Shown piece by piece: positions 1-9,885 of a stretch of 64,000 nt of DNA. How positions within the stretch are numbered: position 1 is the stretch's first letter; each line of letters begins with the position of its first letter. Position numbers and translations under genes: made by a program. Source of the DNA: Chimonanthus salicifolius (lineage: Eukaryota; Streptophyta; Magnoliopsida; Laurales; Calycanthaceae); the NCBI GenBank assembly GCA_013350335.1, contig CM023537.1:15628884-15692883 (forward strand), given 5' to 3'. The notes beneath the pieces are model-generated. The model made no database searches, was not told where the DNA came from, and saw only the letters and a list, made by a program, of their open reading frames with translations.

Positions 1-1553
1 AGGAATTATCCATTGAGAATTTAGTTTCTTGTGAATTAGATAAGCATTTTTTACAAAGCTTACTTTGGATCAATGAGAATGAAATGGGTTGAAAATTTTA
101 TACTTACAAAAAAATGCTAAAACGCAATTCAAATAAATAAAATAAAATTTTATAAAATTAATATATATTAGAATGAGTTTAAATTAGTATTAATAAACAA
201 TAAAATATATTACTTGTCAGTTTGGGACAAATCAATTTTCAAAAAATAATAAGTTCAAGGAGGAAAGCCCTCTTGGTAAATTCACATTATTGTTGGTGAT
301 TTGTCAATTATTACTAACTTAGTTTACTATTTTCAAAGTTTTAGAATTGATTATTTTTACACATCAGAAAGATTTCTCATTCTATCTGTTAGCCAGCCAG
401 CAATAAATGAATGATTTGAGACCCAAACGACCAACCTGGTAGGCCCCACAATGCAGAAAATCTTTCAATTGGTCCAAATTCAACACACATGCATGGCCCA
501 CCTGATGAGTGGACCGACCCAATTTTAGATCTTGTGGACCCCATGCATATAATTGCTGAAATTGTGGTGCATTTGTAAGCCATTCAAACTTGACTATGCT
601 CTTTATACAATCAAATATGCTATATAAGAGTTTTTCATACTAACATTACGTATAAATTTTTAGACATAATAATTTAGTTTGCCCATTTTATTCTCTATAA
701 TTGAAGTGATGGTCTATTTTTTGTTCTGTATGAAAACTCTGGAGAGATTTTCAAACTTTTTTAATTTAAAGATATTTATTAAAATTTTGAGGGGATCATG
801 TATCTTTAATTGAAATGTATAAATTTTTATTTTTTTGGATTAACATGTAGAAAACTCAGACACAATCCTACTAAAACCTCTACGGTTGAGTCCACTACCC
901 CTAAGGCACACCAAAATTAGACTATGGAGGCTCAAACCTGCAATTTCCCACTTTCTGAAGAAGGGAGGAAACCAATTGAGCTACACCCATGTGGCGACTT
1001 TAAACTTTCAATATTTAATTGTTATAAATTATTGATTTTTTAAAACTCTATTTTACAAAACTGTAATTATTAGATAGAAGAATTCCTCTTAAATTATTGT
1101 CTCTATAAAGTATTTTTATCCATGAATATAATATAAAATAATTTGCATAATTATTTTCTCTGAATACGAGGGTGTTTAGTAAAACTTCAAATGCGCACAA
1201 GTCCACCAAGCTACATGCAATGGACCTCTGATTCCTGAGTCAGAGCAGTGTCTACTAGTTGGTTAAGAACTAACCCTAAATATGTTGGCCACTATTCTGC
1301 AAGTGGACCTACGCTGTTAATCTTGTACAAATATACAATCTTTGCATTATCGGTTGGCCTTTAGCAATATTGGCTGTGAATTTCTTGAAAATAAGAAAAT
1401 GGGGAGCCAATTGAACTAATTTAAATGATGAATCAATATTTAAAAAAAAAATATTGAGTTTTTTTAAACTAGACATTTGACGGATTGATATTTAAATGAA
1501 TAACAATTTCAAGATCATATATCGCATACTTATATTAGTTGATACAACAATTG
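1..1553. other. AT-rich intergenic DNA
   Basis: No coding signal was found on either strand. The stretch is AT-rich and apart from one minus-strand SINE (listed separately) I see no recognisable element. The short open frames here have no family resemblance and biased low-complexity composition. Confidence 0.6.
830..995 (-). mobile_element. tRNA-derived SINE, minus strand
   Basis: A T-run at the left is followed by a segment that, read on the minus strand, has a 5' tRNA-like head: an A-box-like TAGCTCAATTGG and a degenerate B box (GCAGGTTTGAGCC). The same segment order occurs in the better preserved copies at 6950-7121 and 45308-45469, including the shared stretch about a leading 'preceded by CCTAAGGCACACC' on the plus strand. 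I could not find a clear target-site duplication, so the ends are approximate. Confidence 0.6.
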
Positions 1554-1866
1554 TAGGGCTGAAATCGGATCAGACTGGGTCGGGTTTTTTAAAACCCAAT
1601 CCGACTCGAGTTACTAAAATATGTGATCCGACCTAAACTTTTGACTCGAACGTATTGACCCAACCCAAATTATAACTCAATTCAACCTGAATTCTAACCT
1701 GACCTTCATTATGAATCCATTTTAACCTAAATTTGACCGGGTCGGATCGAGTCGAGTTAACTTGAAAATCCATCAACCGACTTGACTCGAATTCAATGCG
1801 GGTTTTTGACTTCTCAACCCGACCCGCTGACCCGACTTTCATGCCCCGACCCGAGTGTCACCCCTA
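1554..1866. mobile_element. hAT-type MITE, GTCGGGT-rich family
   Basis: The 313-bp element is flanked by a perfect 8-bp target-site duplication, AACAATTG, at 1546-1553 and 1867-1874. Its ends are inverted: TAGGGCTGAAATCGG at the left, and TAGGGGTGACACTCGG read inward from the right. The body is built of GGGTCGGGT/ACCCGACC-type motifs in both orientations. There is no coding capacity. An 8-bp duplication with TAGGG termini is typical of the hAT superfamily. Relatives in the window are at 44637, 52586 and 60623. Confidence 0.88.
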
Positions 1867-1874
1867 AACAATTG

Positions 1875-2736
1875 TGTTATGTCAAGACATGAATAATTCA
1901 GTAAGTAACTCGGTTGATATTTAAATCTAGAATACTTAAATACATCTAGTCATCTAGATATAAAAAAAATTATTAAAATTGTGCTCTCACAATCAGACAC
2001 GTTGCATCAAATGAGACTTGAAGAATAAGATATTTATTATAAGACTTGTGGCCAAGCTCGTTTTAGGGTTGGCAAATGGTACATTGATTTGGCAAATTAA
2101 TGGATCATCTATCTATATAATACACATCTGACTTCAACTCATGACTTTTATCACTAAACAATTACTCCATCATTGTTCCTAAATTATTATAATATTTTGA
2201 TAGAATCTAATATAAGGGTCTCTAAGATTTATTTTACTAGTTAAGAGATCGAATTTAAATAGTATTTAGGGTTTATAAAAGCTCATACTTTACAAATCTT
2301 GTGGAGCAGGAGTGGATTATGGTTTGAATTAGTCTACATAATATGACAGCATTAACATCTGCAAATGAATAATTAAAAAAAAAAATGATCTCCATTCATA
2401 AAATAGTACCAAACCCAAGACTTAAGTTGACAATTTATACATAAAATGTATACCCATATATTCATACTCCATACATTCACATGCCAACACAAATGATGGG
2501 TACAATCTCAATCCATCCTAACACATCACTTGACCACTCATGTCTATAATATGAAAAAATAAATGTAAAGCATAAGTAAATATCTCATTTAAATAGATAT
2601 GATTTTGACAAATCATGATAATGACGATAAGATGAAGTAAATAACTTATCTAAATAGATGCAATTTTGACAAATAATGATAATGACGATTGATAAGGCAA
2701 AGCAAGCTAATAATTGTTGATGGGTAAAGCAACTAA
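1875..2736. other. intergenic, 3' flank of GA20ox
   Basis: AT-rich sequence downstream of the GA20ox stop codon; it probably includes the 3' UTR near 2600-2736. A 61-bp unit is tandemly repeated at 2579-2700 (units share AAATAGAT and GATAATGACGAT). No gene is seen. Confidence 0.5.
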
Positions 2737-4550
2737 TTAAGTTTTTGATGATAGAAGCCAAGTAGTGAAGCTTTGGAGGGTCCTTGCATCAGCTCTGTAG
2801 TGCTTCTGTGTGAACCCTAAGAGTTGTGACCAAGTGAAATCAGGGTACTTCCTTTGACCATCTCTGCCCAAAAGATCCTGTGGGGGACTCACCACCTTGT
2901 CCTCTTTTGGGCAGAGGAAGAAAGTTAAAGATATCCTCTCTTTATATCTGTTGACCACTGCTCTATGCAAGCAGCTCTTGTATCTCCCATTCGACAATGC
3001 CTACAAAACAGTAATATACAAAAGCATATTAAGATGAAATGATACACTATAACATTTTTTCTACTTTGATCAAACCATATTATCATTTTTTAATCCTTTA
3101 ATGTTGTAGAAAAGCATTAATCAAATCATTGAAAAAAAGGAAATATCTATTATCTAACTCGTGAGAGTTGGTTTGATGGTAAAGAATCCACCTTAGATAC
3201 GGAAGGTCTTGAGTTCAAGTGACTCTCAACACAAAAGGATCACTCCACGTAGTATTTTCCAGTGTGTAGATAGGAAAATTTGTACATACCTCAAAGATTA
3301 GTCAGGTACTCTAAAAGTCCTGATCACTTAAATACTCAAATCTTTGATGAAACTTATGTTGCTTGTATTTGATATGGAAGGCAATAAGTGATGAAGGTGA
3401 TGAAATTACCATGAAGGTGTCACCAATGTTGATGACTAAGGCATCAGGTCTAGGACTTATGGACTGCCATTTGTTGTTGGAGAACACTTCAAGGCCACCC
3501 ACTTGGTCTTGGTGAAGTATGGTTAGGGAAGTAGGATCACAATGAGGACCAGTTCCTAGGGTGAGACCAGGCTCCTGACAAGGAGGGTAGTAATTGCATC
3601 TCATTATAGAGCTGCTGTCTTGGAAGAACTTCTTGAACTGCAATCGATCTACACCTAAGCTGATTGCCAAAAGCTCCATGATCACCAACGACAGCTTTGT
3701 CATTGCTTCGCAGTATTGTTGAAAAACCAACCTACACAAACATATTTCATGTACATTGATGTCAGTTCTCATGCCTATTTTTTAATGTCTATCAAGTAAA
3801 TGTGGTATTTAACCCGAGGGCTTGGCGTGGAAGTCATGATGCCTGCCTTATAAATTGAGGTCTTGAGTTCAATTGATGTTCAACTCCTCTGGGCCACTCT
3901 CCGTCGACTAAACCAATGTGTGTAGATTTAGAGGTTTACGTATGATCATGAGATTAGTCTAGTCTTTGAGTGAGAATACCTATTAGACAAAAGAAAAAAA
4001 ATGGTATTTACCCTGTTTGCTCAAATTGTCCCCCTAAGACAGATGTGAAATAGTCGACAACAACCCGTTTCGACTCGCTTTCATGATACCCGAAAGAGAT
4101 CAGTTCTTTCCATGGTAGCTTAGACGAGAAGCGATCGGCATGGCCTTTGACATAACCCCACATACAGCCCGGCTTACGTTGAGCCCTTAGCTTTTGGCTA
4201 GGAAGCAACTTGAAGAAATTCTCTGTCTGCTGCCGTGCAGATTGAATGAGGGAGGCATCAATGCCGTGGTTGATCACTTGGAAGAAGCCATGAACTTGGC
4301 ATGCAGATCTTACAAGCTCGGCGGCTTTCGACGTTTCCTCCGCATCCCTGGCGAGTAAGCCCTTAAGGTCCACAACCGGTTCATTTAGCTCCTCTAGAGA
4401 GTGAATTCTCTCATCCTGTGGCCATATGAATTGCCCTGGTACCTCAGACTTCTTCTGCATCAAGGAATCAATCACAGTATCACCATTGTCTTTGTGGGTT
4501 GTGAGTTCTAAGGCACGGGAGAGTAACAGGGTGGTGGCACTAGAATCCAT
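2737..4550 (-). CDS. GA20ox: gibberellin 20-oxidase (3 exons)
   Basis: A cytosolic 2-oxoglutarate/Fe(II) dioxygenase that performs the successive C-20 oxidations making the precursors of active gibberellins. Exons on the minus strand are 4550-4012, 3731-3410 and 3000-2737, giving 374 aa, the usual length. All junctions are GT-AG and in frame. Visible motifs: LPWKE at residues 145-149 (GA20ox signature), NYYPPC at 226-231, iron ligands H243, D245 and H299, and R309-x-S311 for 2-oxoglutarate. The start at 4550 was chosen over an in-frame ATG at 4631 because the longer leader is not family-like and would lie at the probable transcription start, about 25 bases below the TATA box at 4653-4660. Both introns hold tRNA-derived SINEs. 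The enzyme family is normally repressed by gibberellin feedback; that regulation is not visible here. The paralogue number cannot be assigned. Confidence 0.96.
3133..3335 (+). mobile_element. SINE in GA20ox intron 2
   Basis: A tRNA-like head has an A-box-like GGTTTGATGGTAAAG near 3171 and a B-box-like GGTCTTGAGTTCAAG near 3207. The tail resembles the SINE at 40070-40240 (shared AATTTGTACAT and CTCTAAAAG). Candidate duplication: TCAAATCATTGA at 3121-3132 and TCAAATCTTTGA at 3336-3347 (11 of 12). It is inserted antisense to the host gene. Confidence 0.7.
3816..4001 (+). mobile_element. SINE in GA20ox intron 1, at the splice donor
   Basis: Same family as the intron 2 copy: the B-box region GAGGTCTTGAGTTCAA, then a GTGTGTAGAT tail and a terminal A-rich run. 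The flanking duplication is TGGTATTTAACCC at 3803-3815 and TGGTATTTACCC at 4002-4013. The right copy overlaps the last two exon 1 bases and the first ten bases of the intron, so the element sits immediately 3' of the 5' splice site on the gene strand. Confidence 0.75.
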
Positions 4551-4652
4551 TGAAGGGATTGAGTTCAAGATGGTATAGGTAGAAGAATAAGCACAAGGGT
4601 GGCTGAAAAGGGAAATAAAATACAAGATCATAAAGGGTCATTGGTATGTATC

Positions 4653-4660
4653 TATATATA
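4653..4660 (-). promoter_or_regulatory. TATA box of GA20ox
   Basis: TATATATA on the minus strand lies about 103 bases upstream of the chosen ATG. That would place transcription start near 4625 and give a 5' UTR of roughly 75 bases. Confidence 0.6.
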
Positions 4661-5193
4661 CGAGAAGAAAAAGGGATTTAAAGAGACGGAGGGAAAAAGA
4701 AGAGTTGGAAACTTGAAATCTTGTCAAGAAGCAAGCAGCAAAAGAGACAAGTGGCTCGTTTTGCCAAAAACAGCAATAAAAGCCATGCAAATGCAGAGAT
4801 CCTATTCATCATTTGCTCTGAGTGTTGGAAATCTGCAGAAATCTTTTTAGATATCACTTTCCAACTCAGTTTTTGTCTTCTACGTAGAAAGAGATTATCT
4901 CACTCCACTAAAAAAAAGGCTTGCATGCTCTAACTAGTTTGTCTCAGAATGTAGAACCCACAAAATAATAATGAAACAAGTTGTAATGATTGATAAACTG
5001 CCAAAAATGATATATCAAATTCATTTAATGCTTGGTTTTTAGAATTAAAATACAATTTTTGAATAAAATTTTCACCAATAATGTTCATTTTCATTGGAAG
5101 ATTTATCAAATGAATTTAAATCTAAAAGAAAATACGACCATTCAATCGCTTAGTTCTATCTATAAATGAGCCCAACATGAGGTCTCGATACTC

Positions 5194-5618
5194 AGAGTCT
5201 GTTTGGATGCAGAGAAAGTAGGATAAACTGAGGGATTTCCTTTCCTTTTCCATTTTGATATTTAATGAATACGAGAAAAGTTATCTCCTTTTTTCTCTTA
5301 TATCACCTCTCTAAGTCAGAATTAATTTTATTTAGAGAATTTCTTATTTAAGAAAATCTCATATTTGGGAGAATCTTTGAAAAATTTTCTCATCTAAACA
5401 CAGCTTAGGATGCACGAAATGTCTGAAATTTCTTAGGTAGAGGAGTTTCTTATTCATGGGATTCTCTTATTTTGTTTTGTTATTCTAGAGAAAAATGTTC
5501 AAGGAGAAAAGAAGAAAAGAAACTATAAAATCCTCTTTTCTCTGTTTAGTAAAATACCAAATAGAAAAAAAAGAGGATCGCTTGTATTCTCCTCCTTTTC
5601 CTTCATCCAAACGAACCC
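5194..5618. mobile_element. Harbinger/Tourist-like MITE
   Basis: Terminal inverted repeats: AGTCTGTTTGGATGCAG at the left, and GGGTTCGTTTGGATGAAGG read inward from the right end. The interior is AT-rich with repeated TCTC/GAGA motifs and no open frame. The TTTGGATG core is shared with the elements at 9764, 15170 and 34222. The target-site duplication is unclear (CTC/CTA), so the superfamily is an inference. Confidence 0.6.
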
Positions 5619-6257
5619 TAGGCCAATACGATATCACACATTAATCCAAACCTTTCAGTACTTAAACACTGAAGAATTTATGACGCCACTAACGACAAAG
5701 CCCATGTGTATGAAACGTGGGTTTTTCAACCTTTCATCTATAAAGAGAGTCCCTAATATTTTTTTTAAAACAAAATCATCCATGATTCTATACACATGAC
5801 CTCTTATTATTAGTTTCACTACTAATTATTTGGAATTTTTGGTGTATGCTCATAAGTGTTACATCAATGTTTATTTTTCTGAATAAATTTTAAAAAGACC
5901 ATCTAATTAACTCTTTGTCCTGACCTGACGTTAAAGTTACGTTATGCTAATACATATCGGCCGAATTTAGCTGATACAACTTCTCCCTCCTCCAAATTTA
6001 TATTAAATTATACTGTAATAGTTGAATTTATATACGACTGTAGTATATAGATTGATTGCAGCTGATACCGTTCAGCCATCAGAATTTAGCGTAGCATATT
6101 TTAAGTTTTTAAGAAGTATCTGGACTAAATATTCTTCGATACTGGGTGTACAATTGGGGCCTACTAATTTTCCTGTCATATTCAACAATTAAATCCAAAG
6201 TACTGCTTGAGAGTTAAGCCATCTTATCATGCCCGGTACGGGCCCATAACGCCATTA
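5619..6257. other. AT-rich intergenic DNA
   Basis: No gene or recognisable repeat seen between two MITEs. Confidence 0.5.
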
Positions 6258-6595
6258 GGGCAAGTGGTGTGGGATGGCTGTATATGGCTGGCTATGTCAC
6301 TAAATATAGCTAGCCATATAATTAAATAGTATTTTTTTTTATGACATGGCTGGCTATAATTTTTAGCCAGCCTCGTCACACGGTATAGTGTTAACTAGAA
6401 TGGCTACTTTTTAATATTTTATTAGTATTTTTTTATGTACATTTTTTTATAAAAAATAAAATAATAAAGTAAAGAAAAAAATAATTATTTGCCCTAATAT
6501 ACAAATTATACCCAAAAACAAAACAAAAAATCCAAAACAATCAAATAAATAAATAAAAAGAGAAAATAAAAAAAAATCAAAAACTATATACAAGT

Positions 6596-6627
<32 letters not shown>

Positions 6628-6787
6628 AAGAGGAGAGAGAGAGAATGACTGGCTACATGGTTGCTACCTGTAGCCATCCATTTAGCCACAAGTGATGTGG
6701 GCCCCACGTTTAGCCATTGCTACACCGCACATGCACGGTGGCCATATGGCCAGCTAGCTGGCCATATGGCCACTACACCACTTGCTC
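6258..6787. mobile_element. Tourist-like MITE (PIF/Harbinger), TTA duplication
   Basis: The 530-bp element is flanked by TTA at 6255-6257 and 6788-6790. Terminal inverted repeats: GGGCAAGTGGTGTGG at the left, and GAGCAAGTGGTGTAG read inward from the right. Inside are many subterminal TGGCTGGCTA / TAGCCAGCC and GGCCATATGGCC motifs in both orientations. A 3-bp TTA duplication with GGGC termini fits the Tourist group. There is no coding capacity. Confidence 0.85.
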
Positions 6788-6949
6788 TTAGATATTATAC
6801 TGTTAATGGTGAAGCGGTGGTTTGCTTATGCCCAAATATCGCATAAATTTTATTGTTGGCGTCCAGGTTGGGTTTAGGTTTTAGCGAGCAACTCATTTAG
6901 GTGCTTAAAAGAAAATTAAATTCTTTATGAAAATTAATTTCCATGCACA

Positions 6950-7121
6950 CTTTTTTTTTTTTAATTTTCATTGTGGGAAATCGTAGGAAATTCAGTGTAA
7001 AACTCTCACAGGTGATACGTACTGCCCTTAGGACACACCAGGTGAGACCATAGGGGCTCAAACCTGGTTCCTCCCCCTTCCTGAGATAGGAGATTACTAG
7101 TTGAGCTATACTCATGTGGGC
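6950..7121 (-). mobile_element. tRNA-derived SINE, minus strand
   Basis: Flanked by the 13-bp direct repeat ATTTCCATGCACA at 6937-6949 and 7122-7134. On the minus strand the head has TAGCTCAACTAG (A box) and a GGTTTGAGCCC B box, and the 3' end is a poly-A run (T-run at 6951-6962 on the plus strand). It is very similar to the copy at 45308-45469. Confidence 0.85.
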
Positions 7122-7209
7122 ATTTCCATGCACATTTTCGTGCTTTTGATTTTATAAAAAAAAATAGAAGTGAAGAAATGCTTCATTTTCATAAATTTCT
7201 TTTATCTCT

Positions 7210-7533
7210 TATAGAAAACTATGATGTGATAATATTTATGAGGTGGAACTCAATCTCAAAAGCTAGCCGTTGAGAGGAGGGTGCCTTGCAGTTGCGCTTT
7301 GTAGTTGCATGTGGAAACTTCAGACACACCCTCACGTGTAGCTAGAGCCTAAGGGTGCACACAGAACCTGCTCTGATATCATGTTAAAAAACCATGACTT
7401 GATAATATTTTTTAAGTAGAACTCATTCTCAAAAGCTAATCATTGAGAATATAGTACCTTAAATGTTGTATAAAGTCGTTAATTTCTCAAATTAATTGAT
7501 ATGAGACTTTTGTCACTTCACACTCCCTTCACA
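7210..7533 (-). mobile_element. TRIM-type mini LTR element, minus strand
   Basis: Two direct repeats (about 7213-7290 and 7382-7533) share the core AATCTCAAAAGCTA / ATTCTCAAAAGCTAAT and flank a short interior. A primer site TGATATCAGAGC (minus strand, 7370-7381) abuts the right repeat. It resembles the tRNA-iMet site TGGTATCAGAGC usual in plant LTR elements. The left repeat is truncated. No gag or pol is present. Confidence 0.65.
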
Positions 7534-7989
7534 ATCTATGAAAAGTATGAAATTAGTGAATGTCGCCGAAGAAGTTACTCTGCCTTCAATCACCCACCAA
7601 CTGATCCATTCCTAAACTGTCTACTTCTACTAATGTCCTTTCTAAGCCGTGGTAACAGTGGTTTATGTTTTTGATATTGTTTGAAGTCTATTGGATTGAG
7701 ACCTGAGGTGATATATTGTGGCTTGGTGTAGATACTGGTTACGTGCACAGAGAATGGCACCATCAAAATTGTCCCATCTAACCTTTTTATCTCATGTGGA
7801 GACCATGGGACCAAGCCAAATTGCAAACTGCTCTTACCCTTTGATCCTTATATGTTGTCTTGTAAAGTATAAAACTCTATGCAATGATTCCCATTTTGGC
7901 AACTTCAAATGTCATGCTGTCTTACACGAAATATTCGGTGTATGTGACTAATCTTTGACAAGTGACGTCTCTCTCTCACTTAAATGAAT

Positions 7990-8100
7990 CAGGGGTTTTA
8001 ATACGTGTCAGCCGATTTTAGTCAATATCGGACAATATCCGATATATATCACCAATATGTATCGCCAATATCATCTGATATCGGTGATTTTAATTTAAAA
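7990..8100. mobile_element. remnant of CAGGGG / CGGCCGATAT repeat family
   Basis: It begins CAGGGGTTTTAATACG and continues with overlapping ATATCGG / CCGATAT motifs, like the complete hAT-type element at 29993-30268. No matching right end or duplication was found, so it looks truncated. Confidence 0.5.
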
Positions 8101-9763
8101 AAAAATTAGAAAAAAATTTTTCATAGCTGATATATTTCAACTCCTGAAATGAACCACATCACAAGATATTATTCATTTTGAACTGACCTGTTGTAAATGT
8201 AATCAACTAACGATTACTTTTTTTTACAGAACTTATATTTAATATGAAAATGAGTTAATTTAATATAATAAAATTTAATCAATACAATAAAATTCAATTT
8301 GAAAAAATATTCTCAGTAAGTTTTAAAGTTTTAAATTTTTTTGACTGTCGATATGATGGGAATTTAATCCAACAGTGAGTATATCTCAGAATGAATTCAA
8401 ATTAAGTATAAATTCAATCTATGAGATGCCATGAAAGTAGGTATCAACTATCATTTTAGCATGCATTTTAATAGATAAAAAAAAATTTGAATGAAATATC
8501 GATCATTTTAAGTACTCTCAGATGATAATCCACAGTCCACACCATCAGTCATTAGAGTGGATCTTAATCGATCAAAAAATTATGAATGAAATACCGATCA
8601 TTTTAACTAAATTTGAGCTTAATTTTTTATTTCAAAATCAAAATAGGATGAAATATTGAAATATGGACCGAAATGGCCTTAAATGTGGCCCATTTTGGCC
8701 CAAAACATCACCCATGGTAGCCCACTTGAGCCTGCAGTATTAACCTTATAGGTATTTCTAGGTCTTCGGAAAAAAAAAACCCAAAAAATCCTAATATTTT
8801 TCTATCACCCCCTCTAAAAATTTGAAAACAATGCTGGTTTAAAATTTTCTTAGATCTGACACATCCATCCATGCCTCTTAACAGCAGACAATCTAAGTGC
8901 ACGTTTAATAACAGTGAAATTTGCTTATATTAAAGATTAACTATTTTTATGAGAGATTATATTTTGGAAAATCTCTCACCCGTGTCATATCATATTTGAA
9001 TCTCTTTAAAATTTGATAAAACACCGTTGATTGCCTGAGGGTAAGTTGGATTTCTTTTTGAAGACGAAGATGTCCTGGCCTTTTAGAGCACCTGATTAAT
9101 CCATATGCAAATCTCTCTATCCATACACACCGAATAAAACTACATAGAGTGACTTGAATAGAAGACCTCCCGCATATTTTTTTTTTTTTTGAGTACGAAG
9201 GGAGGAATCTCCTTAAAACTTTTAGAGTTAGGTTAGTTCTCTTAAAACCCCCACTTCAAGTGACGTCCCGCATCCAAACAAGATAGCCACCGATTAACGC
9301 CACAGGACTCGAAATAATTTTGAATAGATTCTTGACCATCAAGTCAATCCTCACGGGTTAGGGGGCAATTGGACTTAAAGAATTAATTTGAAGCTTGTTG
9401 CAAGCTATCTCCAATCTCTTCAACTATAATCTCATCGAACCCTCCTAATTGCTGCCATTTGAATTTGGGTACCACTGAAAACTTCTCGTAGAAGATGTTC
9501 TCATGTGAAATCCTTAGTCAACGTGTCATATCATTGGGGGGAGTGAGCTACTCATAAACCTCAAGCAACTTCAACTCTTAAAGCTCTTCAAAATTCAAAA
9601 TAGACTTCTCTTTCATCTCCAAGAGCCACTTGAAGGTACAAACATCTTTTAGCCATTCAATATCTCCCTATTGTCACTCTTCTCCTCGAAAACTCAGAGA
9701 CATATACCATTTCTCTCTTACACGTAAAAGCCCCCATGCAAAGGGTTGGTGAGTTATGTTGAA
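8101..9763. other. unclassified AT-rich intergenic DNA
   Basis: No gene recognised. A diverged internal repeat around GAATGAAATATCGATCATTTTA occurs near 8480 and again near 8583. The rest shows no coding signal. Confidence 0.4.
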
Positions 9764-9885
9764 GGTTGCGTTTGGACGAGGGATAAATTTGTGAGAGTTA
9801 TCTTTGACTAGGGATTACCCTTGACAAAAGGGTTACCTTTACAAATACCCTTTGCTGCAAAAGGGTTTTCAGATGTAAGATTGAA
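9764..9885. mobile_element. solo end of Harbinger-like element
   Basis: GGTTGCGTTTGGACGAGGG followed by GGGTTACC-type subterminal motifs matches the left ends at 15170 and 34222. No partner end is seen nearby, so this is probably a truncated copy. Confidence 0.5.

Noticed and set aside
4551..4631. Upstream in-frame ATG for GA20ox
   Set aside because: It would start at the probable transcription start and adds residues not seen in the family; MDSSATTL at 4550 is the better start.
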